Assembly: GCA_021234535.1 (NCBI GenBank)
Contig: CM037836.1
Location: forward strand, 18,769,111-18,833,110
Length of the DNA: 64,000 nucleotides
Direction of reading: 5' to 3'
DNA from: Stichopus chloronotus
Lineage: Eukaryota > Echinodermata > Holothuroidea > Aspidochirotida > Stichopodidae
The translations under genes were made by a program, and so were the position numbers. The notes under the pieces were generated by a model. It was not told where the DNA came from. It saw only the letters and a list, made by a program, of their open reading frames with translations, and ran no database searches. Numbering within the stretch: position 1 is the first letter of the stretch; every line of letters starts with the position of its first letter. Shown piece by piece: positions 34,715 through 48,600 of the stretch.

Positions 34715-34740
34715 CCATGGGTACCCATCGGGTACCATGG
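34715..34740. repeat. Quasi-palindrome of KpnI-like GGTACC units
   Basis: CCATGGGTACCC and GGGTACCATGG face each other across ATC, followed by another GGTACCGG. One base breaks the symmetry. Confidence 0.7.
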
Positions 34741-35685
34741 TACCGGACCGACACTTTCAGCACGCAATTCTGAAATTGCTATCTGTGGATCCATTCCAAG
34801 GTATCACAAACATTGTTTGTGTTGACAATATTTAGGATGTTGGCTGGCTTTAAGACAATTCACTGTCATGCCCAAATGTATTACAGGTAAATGGTGCAAA
34901 ATGCCATACTGTGACTTCACAATGAACTGGCAGCGTAATGGAAATTACACTTTGGTAAACCCAACTGACAGTAGAGTGTTGGTATCCAGGGCCAAATTCT
35001 GGACAGAGTGAAAAAACAATTTTACACTTATCAATGCATACAAGTCACGTCATGTTTGGTGTTCCTTTGAAAAGCCAAGACTTTTAGTATACGTTCAAAA
35101 GTAGGCGCTTCATCTTCTGAATTCTGTTTTGACAAACATCACAACTACATGTATGGTGTATTGTAAAAAACCTAACGCACAAGAAAGTCTGAACCCTACA
35201 GTGACATGTAATGCAACCGTACAGTTAATTCACAACTTCACACTACTGAAATACTGTACATGCACGTTATTTTCATTCATGTTGCTCACAAAAGGAAAAA
35301 GGGTCCTTTAAATCCATTCTGACCAGAAAGTGGCAATTAGTTTCTCAAAGTTTTAGAAATTGACTTTGAAAGGATCTACTGAATGGGTAAGCTCCCCAGT
35401 GAAATGGACGATTACTGGTGTGACCTTTGACCCACTACTAGTCATATTCAGCACACTGAAGGATATTGATTTCAGGTGGACTTGGCACAGATCCAAAACC
35501 AAATTTGTAAGCCCCCCCAGGCAACTCCTTCTACTGTTGCTCAAATAGCATGTAATCAAGTGATTGCCTTTGGTTCAAACTGGGGCAACACTCTTGTCAG
35601 ATAACAAATCAGTTGCAAATGACATCAGCTAAGCTGCCACTGCTGCTGGCCCTGTTGGTTTCCAATCTGATAATTTTTTACTTTT

Positions 35686-35712
35686 TTGGTTTTTTTTTTT
35701 TTTATTGAGGGA
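35686..35712. repeat. T-rich tract, possible retroposon tail on the minus strand
   Basis: Read on the minus strand this is CAATAAA followed by an A tract. It has the look of a retroposed transcript end, but no body could be identified. Confidence 0.3.
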
Positions 35713-37247
35713 TGTTTTTTTTACAAGCTGTGGATGGGAGTAAATTCACAGCTGGTTTCAAACTGGGCTCTCAGCAAGGGAACCCCAGAAAACCCATCAA
35801 TGGAAACCATCCATGAGATTTGTAAGGTTATGGGTCAAGGTTATTACACACAGTTCTAAAAATCGCTTAATTTTCTACATGAAAAATCTAGGGAACCATT
35901 AATGAAACCACAGGTCAGTGTAGGGATCAACACATATTGCACAATTGCTATATTACACATGCTGTAAATACTGTTGTGTATACTATTATAGCCTATCCAC
36001 AACAAATTAAAGCTTCAAAGTGTTCTTTGTACTCTATGTAATATGGATTTATACTAAAGCATTAAATGGGGTTCCAAAATACTCCCTGAAACTTTTGTTT
36101 TTCTTCTGCTTTCATTTGAAATCATATCCAGCCCTGTGTCTATCCTTAGTAACATTGACAAATGATCCTGTGACAGTGTCACAGCATTTACAGAACCAGT
36201 TTGATGCTAAGTTTGCCTCAGTCACTCTGGGAGGGCTTGAACCATATTAACTAATTCTTTATGGGCATAGACACATAAAGTAAAGGAATCAAACTAGTAA
36301 TCATTGTTATTACAAAGCCATGATCAAACTTGTTTTCAAGCATAGAGCGAGTCAACAACTTCATGCTACGTATGCGTCACTTCAGCTCTCACTGGAGATT
36401 GTCCTAGTGACAGAAGAAAAACTGGAGTTGTGAAACAAGCCGAAAGCAAACTGGGCTCAGCAGAGAAGAATTACGCTCATATCCCATTCTTGATTCCTGC
36501 TGATTTCCCTTATTTTTAAGATCCCTTTCAGTCCCACAGAAAACCTTTTTTTTTCCTGTTTAACCCAGGAAGGGCCTCAAAGAGGTTACTTACCTGCACC
36601 CCTAACCAACTCAACAAAGGGCAACCCTGGGGAAAACAATTTTGAAGCCCAGGAAAACAGAACCAGTAGGCATGAAGCTGAATGATAGGCACAGCCTAGC
36701 TGGTGGTGACCCATCTAGGCCAAACCAATTGATGCAAAGTAGACAAAGTTCTAAAGGTAGCAGGGTGTAAAAACAAGTTGATATTACTGGTGTCAAGGGT
36801 CATCACACAAGTAAAAGGAGGGAGAGAGAAGAGAGAAAAAAGGTGCAGTCCTTGTTTACTCAGACTTGGCCCAACCATAAAAAGACCAAACAGATGTTGA
36901 TAGCACTGTCTAAAGAGTCTGGAGGCAATTCTATTTGGCTACCCTTGATTAGAGCAACAGCCACATTGGGTGGACATGTAAACACCTCTTGTTTGTCAAA
37001 AGAAAAAAAAACAGCTCTCTGACTTTTAAAAAGTAGAGAAAACATACAAATGCTGGCAAAACTTTTAAAGCGAATACTCAACACTGGTTGACTACAGAAC
37101 GTCTTCTGCAACTGTATGCTCATTTAAGAGACTCTGCTCATTGGCTTTTGTAAAAGTTTCAATTTCAACCGAGTGCCTAGCAACAAACTGATAATACTCA
37201 GAGATATCCACAGCAAGAGAAAACACTGAGACCATTAAAGGCAATGG

Positions 37248-37850
37248 TGTGTGACGTGAAAATGACAGCTTGGAATACTGGCTGTATCAATTACTAAGAA
37301 TGTTGAAAATAGCCACAAATTTCACACTGATGATTTTACAGGCACATTCCTGTCTTACTGTATGCCTGCATCATGAATAAACATGGTTTGGCAAGTACGC
37401 AAATTTATGACATCAAAAGAGGGACTTGCATGATATGTTTATATTGTTCTTTGTTTACTTTACCTTTTTTTCCAGAACAACTGAGAATTTCATATGATGA
37501 GAGGGCTTTGTTTTGGAAGAATGTATTTTCTTCTCTACAAATATTGATATCACTTACCACCAATTGTGGTACCCAGTAATTAAAGTAATTGCAAGAATAT
37601 ATATGCCTAACAAAAGAAAAAACGACACTCATTGCAACACCCACGCCATCATATGTGCATTTCCAGATTCAATCAAATCTTGAAAATTAAGCCACATCTT
37701 TCAAGGCAGTAGGCCTAACAAATAGAAACATAATTCCAACAAATTTTCATTCAGGTTTTCACTCTGCAACTTTTGAATACAGCTATCAGTGCAGTATAAT
37801 CCCTTTTCTACATGCACTTCACACTACCTTTGAATTATATACATGACTAA
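37248..37850 (+). repeat. Family B repeat, second uninterrupted copy
   Basis: Aligns with 21626-22165, including the TATCACTTACC and GTAATTAA landmarks and the AATTCCAACA(A/G)ATTTTCA block, and with the inverted copy at 13.9-14.8 kb. The unoccupied site reads AGTAATTAAAGTAATT. Confidence 0.7.
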
Positions 37851-39129
37851 TGCAATGTTTTTAGTGCACTATCAAATCAGCCTAAAATGTCATCTCCGGA
37901 AAAGATTACTTCACAATTGACTCGAGGAAATGTCATTCATGAGGATGACTCGAGTGACCTGACCCAAGGACAACACAAGAACAGAATATTTAAAGTCAAA
38001 TGAGAGCAATGTACCAATATAAACAATGGAATTAGCTTCACTGTTCACTTGAATTTCGAGTAGTTCAGTAACACACAAATCGGGGTATATGGCATTAATG
38101 AAGACCGAGTTTGCCATATGTACTGTGGATCCATCACATGAGAGGAAGTCAGGAACGAAAATGATGGATGATGCTTTCTCAAAATGCAACCCAGATGGAA
38201 CAGCTTTACATTTCAAATCATTGCTCTCTTATCTCTGCCTCTAATTAACTTCCAGTAAACAGCTATCGAGAAGTGTGAATGGATCTCATGGCAAGAACAT
38301 GGGAGAGTTGCTGACATTGTCAGTTCTTCCAGGTAACAGCATAGGGTTATGTATTATGGCAGTCAGTATACTAGCCATGCATGCATGAATCAATGTTCCA
38401 TGTAACAATATCTAGTAACACAGCTGCTGGCCATTCACTTTCTATAGGCAGGTAGCCTACAGAAATATAGTACAGTTCTTCAGAATCTTTTAATCTCTAA
38501 ATATCTTCACTTCCAGCAAAACATACACAGCATGCAAGAGGAACATCACACTGACATTACCAATACGTCACACCGACATTGCCAATTATTTGATACATCC
38601 CGTATTGTTTTATTTTGGGTAAAGAGGGACATGCCTTTGCAGCTGATGGCTTGACGAGTGATGGATGAACCCACTGTATAGTCTTCCTTACAATTAGAAA
38701 CAGCGTTGTATTAAAACAACAACAGAAAAAAGTCCTCCAATTACATTGCGGCCATGTAAACTGGTCTGGAGGGGAGGGATGGATGGGACACAAAGGATGG
38801 GAAGGGAGAATGGGTTAGGGGAGTATGAAGGGGCCGGGAGAAATAATGCAATTGAAAGAAAACCAGAATGCACAGATGTGTTGTTGTTTTGATGATGTAA
38901 CAATGAGCATTATACATCATTATATGAGGATGTGCCACAAGCTTGTTATCTGTAATATTAGATGAGTAATGTATCATACCACCAATTATGATGTAACCCA
39001 CTATACAAACGCATGAAATCTGTTGACCAGCCAAGCTGACGACCGATAGGCGTGATGCGCTCAACATGCACACATGTGTCCTAAAAAGGAGTGTTTGTCT
39101 AAGGTTTCTGTCTTGAGCTTCCACGAGTT
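37851..39129. other. No gene supported
   Basis: A short duplication (CACACTGACATTACCAATA / CACACCGACATTGCCAATT) lies at about 38549-38590. The open frames at 38557-39124 are low complexity and overlap. Confidence 0.4.
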
Positions 39130-39690
39130 CATACCGGTTGTCACAATTTGATCCTTGTTGACCACGATGGCAATCATCAAATATAAGACGGTTTTGTTCT
39201 CAGTGTACTACACCATTTCAGTGTAACAGTTCCTGCCCTCTTGAAATATCGTATTTACAAGGTTTTTCATCCTCTGAACTGCACTGACCTCTAATGACCT
39301 TTGACCTCTGTCAAAAAAGGGGTTTTTGTTATCAATGTGGTATACCTACATAATATCAGGTTTGTCTATTCTTTCCCTTTTGAAATATTGTATCTATAAT
39401 GTTTTCACAATCTGACCCCTGAGGAACCTCAAATGACCAGTGAACGCCACAAAAAAAAAAATGTTGGTTTGTTTTTCTCACTGATACACTTACATACCAA
39501 ATATGAGATCTATTCAAGTTTCCCTTTTTCATATATCATGTTTACAAGGTTTTCACAATTTCAGCCCTCTTGATCCCAAATAACCTTTGACCTTCACAAA
39601 AAACAGTAGTTAGTGTGGTACACCTACATAATAAATACGAGATTTGTTCAAGCTTCCCTTCCAGAGATTATCATGTTTACAACGCAGCCG
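39130..39690 (+). repeat. Degenerate tandem array, unit about 120-146 bp
   Basis: The block TTTACAAGGTTTTCACAATTT, then GACC-----GACC, then CAAATGACCTTTGACCT and CTACATAATA recurs about four times (landmarks near 39138, 39258, 39397 and 39543), with a truncated start near 39675. Copies are well diverged. Similar arrays are, from general knowledge, common in marine invertebrate genomes. A (CA)n run follows at about 39692-39710. Confidence 0.65.
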
Positions 39691-39710
39691 ACACAAACAC
39701 ACACACACTT

Positions 39711-41040
39711 ACACCACATGATTTAGGTTAAGATTATCATTGAAACCAAAAGGTACTGTCAATGTGATATAAGAATCCTGACAAAAGTCTGGCTGTTTCT
39801 GAGAAAGTAAGAAACTTCTGCAAAATATTTCATAGGCCTATATGCCTAACTGCAGTCCGAGTGCAACTTACTGTAATTCAAGATTGAAGTCTACTTGGAC
39901 AGTCTATCAACCACAAGGAAACTGACCAGACTGTAAAAGTCTACCTTCAATGTACACAGCAACAAACCATTGATTCTATCCTGTGGTGCTTGCCAGAGTT
40001 TTCACAAGGTCAAGAAAAGCGATGGTTGTCAAACACTTTAAACAAAAGGTTAAATAGCACTGGGTTTGGAATACTGCCATATGGAAAGGCCTTTTAAGAA
40101 AACTCTGAAAACCAACCACTGAAAGGGCTTCAAGAAAAGTCTCTAAACCAAACACTATAGGAGCTTTGCGTCACTCCACGCTTGGCTGCAGACTTTCACG
40201 GTTGAAGTACATTTCAACAATATCTGTTTGATAAAAGGCTTGAGTCTTTTCACGAACAAAGGTGCAGCTCTGCCATTGTTGTCTATTCTAGGACAGACTA
40301 CAAAAACAGATAGGCTGCTGAGGGGGCTGGGGCCAGGCAAGCAAAAAAGTTGTGAAAAATACAAGTTCCGTGCGCTCTTATAACACCATCTCTGACAGCA
40401 AGTTATAAAACCTTACTTTGAGAAAACAGTACCCCACTGAAAGCAAGTCTGCACGAAGTGTGCCCATAGGTGGCAAGTCTGTCACGCTTGCTACGGTTGT
40501 TCTGCGATCTTTATTTCTTCAGGAAAATTATCCTAGAAATGGAAAAATAGGACATGATATAACTCTTAAAACAACAACACCATCTTTACACCTGTTGATC
40601 GATAAACCACCTACACCCACTGCAAATTTTTGAGTCCAACCTGATGTCTCCTGACGGAGGCAAGAAGGTAGAGTGGCGAGACCAAACGAGTAGAGCCACA
40701 GTGAGGTCAGGGATACAAGTAACTGTGTAACTACACAAACGAAGTACTTCAGGAAGAAGCAACGTTCGTTCGTATTAACACATCCAACAGGTGTCAGTCA
40801 TCGTGTCATTCATATCAAATGGTATCATAACGCAGTTAACACAGCAAAACTGCCAGAGTGACTGAGAAAGTGTTTCAGCAAAAGCAAGATCTATTTGAAA
40901 ATACTTGACCGAGCACTGCAGGATGATCAACCTTTTTTTTTTTTTTTCTTTCAGCGGAATAACAGTCGTCAAATTGTCAGAGGCAAATATGGGCATTTAC
41001 AGTGAACGCATCGTCATGGCATCCAACGGAAAAAGAGGCT
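39711..41040. other. No gene supported
   Basis: AT-rich. Short imperfect repeats (AAGAAAA(C/G)TCT-AAACCAA-CACT) at 40090-40160; nothing else. Confidence 0.4.
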
Positions 41041-41044
41041 CTTC

Positions 41045-41335
41045 ATCCATCACTAAAACATTTGGACTCGTCAATCTGTAAAAGCTTCATCTTCTCAGAA
41101 CATTATGCATATTCAAAGTTACAAAAGATGCATCATTTGGAGTTTTGAAAGTTTGGGTGAATGAATTATTTTGAGTAACAAATAACAGAATTTCTATCTG
41201 TGTGAAACCTATTTCTCCAGGAGAAGACCACCATGCTTCCTTCATTTTGAAAAATCAATCGTTCTGTGATAACAAATACTGGTATTAACCCTTTTTTTGT
41301 TTTGGTAAAACAATCACCTTAGTTTTCCTTGAAGA
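41045..41335. mobile_element. Partial copy of MITE 'A'
   Basis: Shares with 14091-14435 the blocks AAAGCTTCATCT-CTCA, ATTATGCAT, AAGATGCATCATTTG, TTTTGAAA-GTTTGGGTGAA, ATTTCTATCTGTG and GAGAAGAC. The left end is degraded and the right end (GTAAAACAA..) only roughly preserved. Confidence 0.65.
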
Positions 41336-42280
41336 CTAACAACAATAATTTATTTGAACAAAAGTCTCCACAGCTCTACATTATCCTGCAGACTGCAGCC
41401 AGTATCAAAACTCTGAAAGTATGTGGACAACCCCACTGTACAGTCAGCTTCGGTCAGAGCAAAGGTACAGTACTTGTCTTGTAATATAAACTGATGACTG
41501 ACAAAATGGGTAAAATATAATAAACCCTGTGATTGTCTTGATCATTTAACACAAAGGACTTGCTGACACTTATAAATCTTCACCCTAGTTATTACTTCAA
41601 GGTCTACCAAGAATGAATTAGTCATTCCAGTTTATTTAACATTCAAGGACAAACTGTTTGATACAGGTAAATAAAATTTAATCTCCTAATTTACAAGCAG
41701 CTTCAAAAGCATCAAGTTTGTACCTGCACCAATCTCAACTATGTAAATATATCCTTGACCATAGCTTCACTGAATGCATCAATCGTGCGATATCAACAAG
41801 GAGGTTTACATCAGATGATAAGTGAGTAACTTAGTAGAGCAATTGTGAGGAGACAGGTAAGGCTAAGACCACTGTGAATGTACAGTATAGGTACTTCACA
41901 AATGTCAAGAGCCTACAATGAGATGAAATATGTAAGATCAAACACTAAATAAAATCTCTACAGAAGCTAGATGGGTCCAGTGACTATCAACTGAGTACAT
42001 TTATAAAATCCCTTCCTCTCCCACCATCCCCAGAGAGAGTGCTATAAATTGGCTACTAATAGCAGTTCAAATGAGGTCCCATTATTTCATTAAGAGATTT
42101 TTATCTCTTGATCTAAGCCTAGCATACATACCAGCAAAGATTTCATTTCTCCATAATGCATACTTCCATTAACTAAATTACCTACAGCAGAAGCAATGTT
42201 AGAAGAACAATTTTTCAGTGAAACCATGCAAGTAGTAACTCCCTGACCGTGCAATTGTAAATGTAGCTTTCAGAGCAGGG

Positions 42281-42349
42281 AGATGACATCTGCCTGGGTA
42301 GACGCCATCTGCCTGGGAAGATGCCATCTGCCTGGGGAGATGCCACTCT
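42281..42349 (+). repeat. 19-bp tandem repeat, about 3.6 copies
   Basis: Unit AGATGCCATCTGCCTGGGN, starting at 42281, 42300, 42319 and 42338 (partial). It ends facing an inverted GATGGCATC, giving a small foldback. Confidence 0.85.
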
Positions 42350-43310
42350 AACGATGGCATCACCGTGATTTGACACTTCCTGATTAAAGGTACCACATGC
42401 ACTGCACTGTCAAAGGTATATATATTTCTTTCACTTTTTTCATGATAACATGATAAGTTAGTGCAAGTAAGATTCCAACGAGAAAGATTGATGGCCAATC
42501 AACTGGAGGAATTTTAGCACCCCCCTCCCCCCCCCCCGACATAACAAAGACACTAAAATCAACAGTAGCATATGAAAGCTTTATTTATGACCGTTGCTGT
42601 ACTTAATTAACCATCTATTAATGGGAACATTACAGCGTGCGTACTGACATCCACATGATTTGAAAGGAAAAGCTGGTTACAGCAATAAACATTCGTCAAT
42701 GTTTAGCTCTTGTCACAAACTTGTTCTGATATTCACAGAAAATGAAACCAAAACTATATATTTCCAGGACCCTGTGATGCATACATGCCCAAAAAGTTGA
42801 CCATTAATAGAACATAATGAAAGTGCTTTTTAGTCAAGTGGAATAGAGAGGCCAGAGGGGAGGTCAAGGCCTGAAACTAAAGCAACAATTTTTTACCAAA
42901 AGCTTTGGCCATGAGTATTTAGGTGGGTGCAATGATAGAAATTAAATCATTAATCAACTAGTTCATATCTTAAATTTGCCTAGCCATCTGATTACAGTAT
43001 ATGTGTCACAGGAGTGGTTTGCTTGTATGACTTCTTGTCAGAGTTTGGCCAACTGAGTCATCTTGCATCCTACCGTCCTATAGTAGCTAGACGTCAAGTT
43101 TCCTTGCAAATTGTGAGACTGACTTTTGGAATTTTCATACCTTGTGATATGGTATTACCAAACATCATGCTACCAACTTTTGGTAAACAAACCAAATCCA
43201 AAATATAAAATGAGTTGAACAGCATGGCATGTATTTGAATTTATGCTAGTCATGGATATAAAAATACCTCCATTATGCTATATATAACCATTTACATTTC
43301 TTCCAAGACA

Positions 43311-43332
43311 ATATATATATATATATATATAT
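43311..43332. repeat. (AT)11 microsatellite
   Basis: Uninterrupted AT dinucleotides. Confidence 0.95.
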
Positions 43333-45280
43333 TGCATCAAAATGATGAATGAAATGTGACAAAAACTGGCTTACCATACATTGCAGTGGCATGTAACTGT
43401 GCACTGTAACCACATACAGTACATCAGTGTGTGAAATTGTCAGTTTGGAATCATTGTGTCAAAACCATATCAGTTTAGTTTATACAACACTGACAACCAC
43501 TGACTAAACCACCTACGTACTGAGAATAGTACACTGTCATTTCAACAGTTGGTTTCACCATACACTGCAGTACATGTATCTTTTCCAAGCTGACCGCCAG
43601 TATTTTATTGGTCAGATACAGACGAGATAACTATCTTTCGTATGCTACAATTATAGAGTATGAGTCATGGGCTACTACCAGCTACCTTCCTGATTTTGCG
43701 AGTCAATTATAGATTCATTCTACGAAAAACAGAGATCTGTATCAACCACCAGGGAGAGTTTACTCGGAAATTGGTGTGCTTTTCTTAAGCTTGCAAAAAA
43801 ACTGTCTGAGTTTTCAAACCTCCCTAATCAACTTCTAAGTCTCATCATCTTATGAGTGATACCTGACGTAGTCCTGAGTTATGCAAAGTTAATGTAGATC
43901 ACATTCTTTCCTTGACAGGCTAGCAGACAGATTTTTAATAAGAGTTTACAGAAGCCAGAATGAAACATTTGTACATCAACTAATTAGCCATCTGACAAAA
44001 TACCTGCAGGATGTCATCAAAATAATTTGACTCAACGAAAACAAAGCTTGGGACAGATATATGGACCGGCTGAACTAGTCGCAGAGAAAACAAACCCCGA
44101 TCAATCGTTTTTTCAGATCCATTTGATGTGATTATTTCCCTGGGTACCATAGGGGTATAACTTGCTAAATCAATTTATGTTGACTAGAAAATGTTGAATG
44201 CCCAGACATCGGAAAGGAAAACAGAATGCTGTCATCAAGAACACTATCTGTCTTAAAATTAATTACAATATCCACTGGTGACAGTAAAGGAATGAGCATA
44301 GCAACACGAACAGCAGACTGCAGAAGGAAAAATTGCCCATGAAAAAAAAAAAAAATCACTGAATTAGGCAAAAATCTCTCTCATTTGGTGAGAAATTGTA
44401 TTTTGCAGGCAACATCTCAGATGTTCCTGCAAAATTTAAAAAACATCCTTCCAAAACATCTTAAAAAAAATATTAGGAATAATTTCAAATTCCTCACAGG
44501 AAATGAGGATCTAGCAAGATCAATTTTGCAGCAGGTGACCGTGTGTTCATGTACATATGATGGGAGGGAGGGTATGGCGTTCAATCAGGTTAAATGTTCA
44601 CCCACAACACTCTACGACCGACGGAGAGGTGAAAGTTATTTTTCTAAATGAGTCGAAGAAAAGTACTTTCTGCTCCAGGAGACAGGGGTCACTACAACAA
44701 TAACAAGTGTTTCCAGGGTCTTTATTGGTACTATCATCCTTTAGCCTCAATTCCTCCCCCCCCCAACAAAAAAGTTAAATACACAAAGGCGACCTCATGT
44801 CAAATTTATTTTAACTTTTGCCAATAATGAACTTGACCTTGGGTCCCAGCGGAAGCTGTAAAAGGCACCTTTCCTAGTTCTATTTTGAAAACAAAAGGTT
44901 CTAGAAACATTAGCTACCTTAGTCTCTGACTGAGATGGTACCTGCCAGCATGCATGCATGCACAACACCCCATTCACAATGGAAGTAAGAGTTAACAAGA
45001 ATAACAATAAATTTCAATAACTTTAAATGTTTGTGAACTGTGACTCAAAGAACAAAGGTCTTCTGTTTATTGTTGTTTGGCTCTGTGTTTCCTGTTAGTG
45101 ACAGCTGGTTCATGGAAACACTTTTTGGTTTTCTTTCGTCATTTCTAAGGTTACTGACATGGTTCATGAACAAGTAACTCACACCAAAACAACAAGCCTG
45201 CAAAAAGTGGGTGGGGGGATGAAGGGCACATACAAGATTTGCCACATTCTGTTATGACAATAGGTCACCCTGAAAACCTC
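43333..45280. other. No gene supported
   Basis: The plus open frame at 44385-44651 has no recognisable motif. A tract of A at 44342-44354. Confidence 0.4.
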
Positions 45281-45284
45281 TGAA

Positions 45285-45660
45285 CCATTAAACATAAATG
45301 TAAGGAGGCACCATACTAGACACGGTAAATTATTGTTAAACAACTATTGTTATAAACTTTGGAATTCTCTCCCCAATGAAATTAAAAATGTTAGAACGTA
45401 TGCCACCTTTAAGCATAAGGTAAAAAATTACTTAATCGATCAGTACACTGATTAAGTATCCCCTTCTTTGTTGCTTTCTTTGCTCCTTTTGTTGTTTCTT
45501 TGTTCTTGTTTTGCTTATTTTCTTTTCTTCTTATAATCTTTGCTGTAAAGTTTCCTTCCTGGGCACTAGCTCGTTAAACAATTGCTTTTCTAGTGTCCTG
45601 TCCGTTTTTGTATTTCACTTTATATTTTGTATGGGCAAAATGAATGAATGAATTAGAGTG
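45285..45660 (+). mobile_element. 5'-truncated non-LTR retrotransposon, 3' end
   Basis: The plus frame reads RRHHTRHGKLLLNNYCYKLW, NSLPNEIKNVRTYATFKHKV, KNYLIDQYTD and stops at 45453-45455. LWNSLP-EI-----T---FK-K-K-YL is the typical C-terminus of CR1/L2/jockey-type reverse transcriptase proteins. A T-rich 3'UTR and a short (GAAT)n tail at 45641-45653 follow, as in those elements. Only the last about 55 codons remain, so it is dead. Confidence 0.75.
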
Positions 45661-48600
45661 ACAAGGTGAAAATAAAACTGCTGAGAATTTACATGAACTG
45701 AATTTCTGATGAGGGATCACCAGGGAAGAGAACGAAGAAAGGGGATGCGGAATGTACAGGGGATCATGAGACGGAGGCGACTCTGCTTGCTTCTATTGGC
45801 TGTAGGAAGGAGGATGAGGTGAAAATGACACCAGACCACGAAGATTGCAGCAACATACTGTAGAGCAGAAAATCACATTGAGAAGTATTCACATCATATT
45901 TTAACCATTATGTTCTAGATGACTAGAATATACGCAATAGTCACAGATAACTTCCTTTATTTACCTCAACATTCCTAAAAGAAACATGGCAACCACCGAA
46001 TATGGCGTAATCCACATGGAAAAAAAAAAAAAACAAACTCAGGATTCACTTAACTTTTTTTCCCCTTCAGATTGTGCAAGCTGCACACACATATGACATC
46101 AACTGTCAACATCCTTTTTCACCAAAAACACTGGCTATCAAGTCCATTAATACTCTTTGCTGGTGGCGTTGACTGGCATCATCTTGCATGTGGATAACCC
46201 TCACTTACAAAACAACACACGTTGCACTGCATGATCTAAAGTATCTCTCACAACTATGACTTAGATGCCCTTTTTTCTTTTCTTTTTTTCTATTTTGGAG
46301 ATACATTAGTAACGATAAGGCCTGTACCAAGATGATCAATAAGACCATACCAGGAAATTTAATTTAAAATATTCATCTGAAGCAGGAAAAGAAAAGAATC
46401 GCTCAAAAAATTGGTACCATCTCTAACTATCCGTTTGAAAACATACTTTTGCAATTAACTCCTTACAACCTGTTGAGTGACAGAAAGGCGACCTTAGTCC
46501 CAAGAAAAGCTGGATTATTATTAAAGTTGTCAGTTAAAGTGGAACAAAGATCTGCCCTTGAGCCAAAGATTTTTAGGCATTACTCTTTGCAAGAAAGGCA
46601 AAGAAGAAGAAGAAAAAAGAGGGTGCTCACTTGGTGCCTCTGCATGAGACTTGCAGAATGACAGGGTTGACCTGAAGACCTGAGGCACTTTAGAAAAAAA
46701 AAATAATAACCTCTGCCAAAAAACATCAACAACTTTTTCAGATAAGCAAGAAACTTTAAAAGCTTGTAACCAAAAGTGGTTACACTGTAGTTTTCATAGA
46801 TCTCTCATACTGAAAGGGTGATCCTTGGCAAAAACCTACATGTTAGGTGATTGTCAAACTCTGACCCTTTCCTGGATAGACCATTCACAAGACATGACTG
46901 CTCAATGAGTTTTGGATTTCGACCACAACATGGTTGACCAGACAGAAGGCCAAACACCAGAGTCCACAAATAACCTTTTCTAAGATATGACAATAAACTT
47001 CTCAAAACCACAGGTGTGATGACTGTCCTTCCCTCAAGAGAGAAAAGGGTGAAGGTTTTCACCATAAATACGAAATGAAAGTGTGGAAACATTGTCCTGC
47101 CAAAAAAAAAAAAGGTTGAAGCAATATTTTACACAATTGAACTGTGGACTGTAGTGTACATAGAAGCATGTTTGTCAGGTTTTCTGCATAAATAAACTGA
47201 TACTTTCAAAGGGGCTCATGGCATTGATATCCATAAGTTTGTGAGGTTTTTTTAGGAGTACAAGCACATGACAACGCTTATAATAAGCAATTAGTCAAGT
47301 TTCACATATAATAGTTATGAAAAACTGTCAAAATTTCTACCTGACCCCAATTGCCGTTGTACTGGCTGCATGCATGTGAAAAGGTACCAATGTGAAAAAA
47401 CGTCGGGTCACAAATTTTACGAAAACAAATTGAATCATGCATTGCTCATTAATGTTCCTTCGTACGTGATACGTGGGGATCGGCAACAGTTTGAACATTT
47501 GTCATCAGTATGTGAAGAAAACTTGACAGGTTTACAAAAACTTTGGTGAGTTTCTGAAACAACGCAATGAGTCTCCTTAAGACAGGCCTACTGTCCCATA
47601 GAGGACTAACTGCAACAGACTGTCAGGGATGATTATTTTTCACATTTTTGATCTGACTGCGTGTGTAGGCGAGTAGAGGTAAAATGAAGTACGATACTTC
47701 GAGGTGCGGCACTTTTGGAGTTGTTAAACACCACCAACGATCAATATAGCACCAGGATCACCTATGTTAAGTCATGTGAACCAGAAAAGTCACTGTTTCC
47801 AGGATATGACACTTGTTACTATAAATCCAGCGATACCATCGTCCCGTCTGCAGGCGACTCGCTGAATAGAGCACACTTATGATACAATTGACTGAGCAAT
47901 CCTCAATGATCCTGGCAAGGAAGGAAAACTCCTAAACAGTGACCGTGAACATTTTCCGAAATGATTCCCATTGTCTCGCTGTTGCATTAAGAGTTTCCTA
48001 TCACTGGGGTCTGTGCTACCACATGGTAATGAACACAGCAGTGAGGGCTGTGAGGACCAGTAGTGTACTGTAATGTGTAAAATATCTGATTAAATTCAAT
48101 CGATGAATAACAGAATCTTCCATCCTCTACCAAGGGTAAGATTCCATTTTGGTTTCCTTTCTTACTCACTCTCAATACTTGCTAGAATAAACAGATCACA
48201 TCTTTCTGAAGGAAACAAATTTTATATTTTATAGAGTAGTCTGCAGATTTAAAGTAGGCTGCAAACTGGCGATTACTGTAAAATACATTTGTCTTCAAGC
48301 TAAACAATTTCCATTTTTGAAAGGTTTATCAACTAAAGAAACCAGTGAGTGACTTTAAGACAAAGAAATAGCTGTCAAAGGATTTGATATTCAATTAAAC
48401 CATAACTAATGCCCCTATCACTGACTGATTCACTGGTAATATCCATGTAAGTTCATTGAATGCACCCACACCAAATTGCCTCAGTTGTAAGTCTGACAGT
48501 CACTCAGAAGTACACCTACACATATACGAAACTCAGGGAACTAGATACGCCCTGCAAAACCACATCACCTACCAGAAGATCCTATGAACACATATGGAAA

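Noticed and set aside
35720..35830. Possible tRNA-derived SINE (B-box-like GTTTGAAACC on the minus strand)
   Set aside because: No A box at the right distance and no cloverleaf; only the A tail is suggestive.
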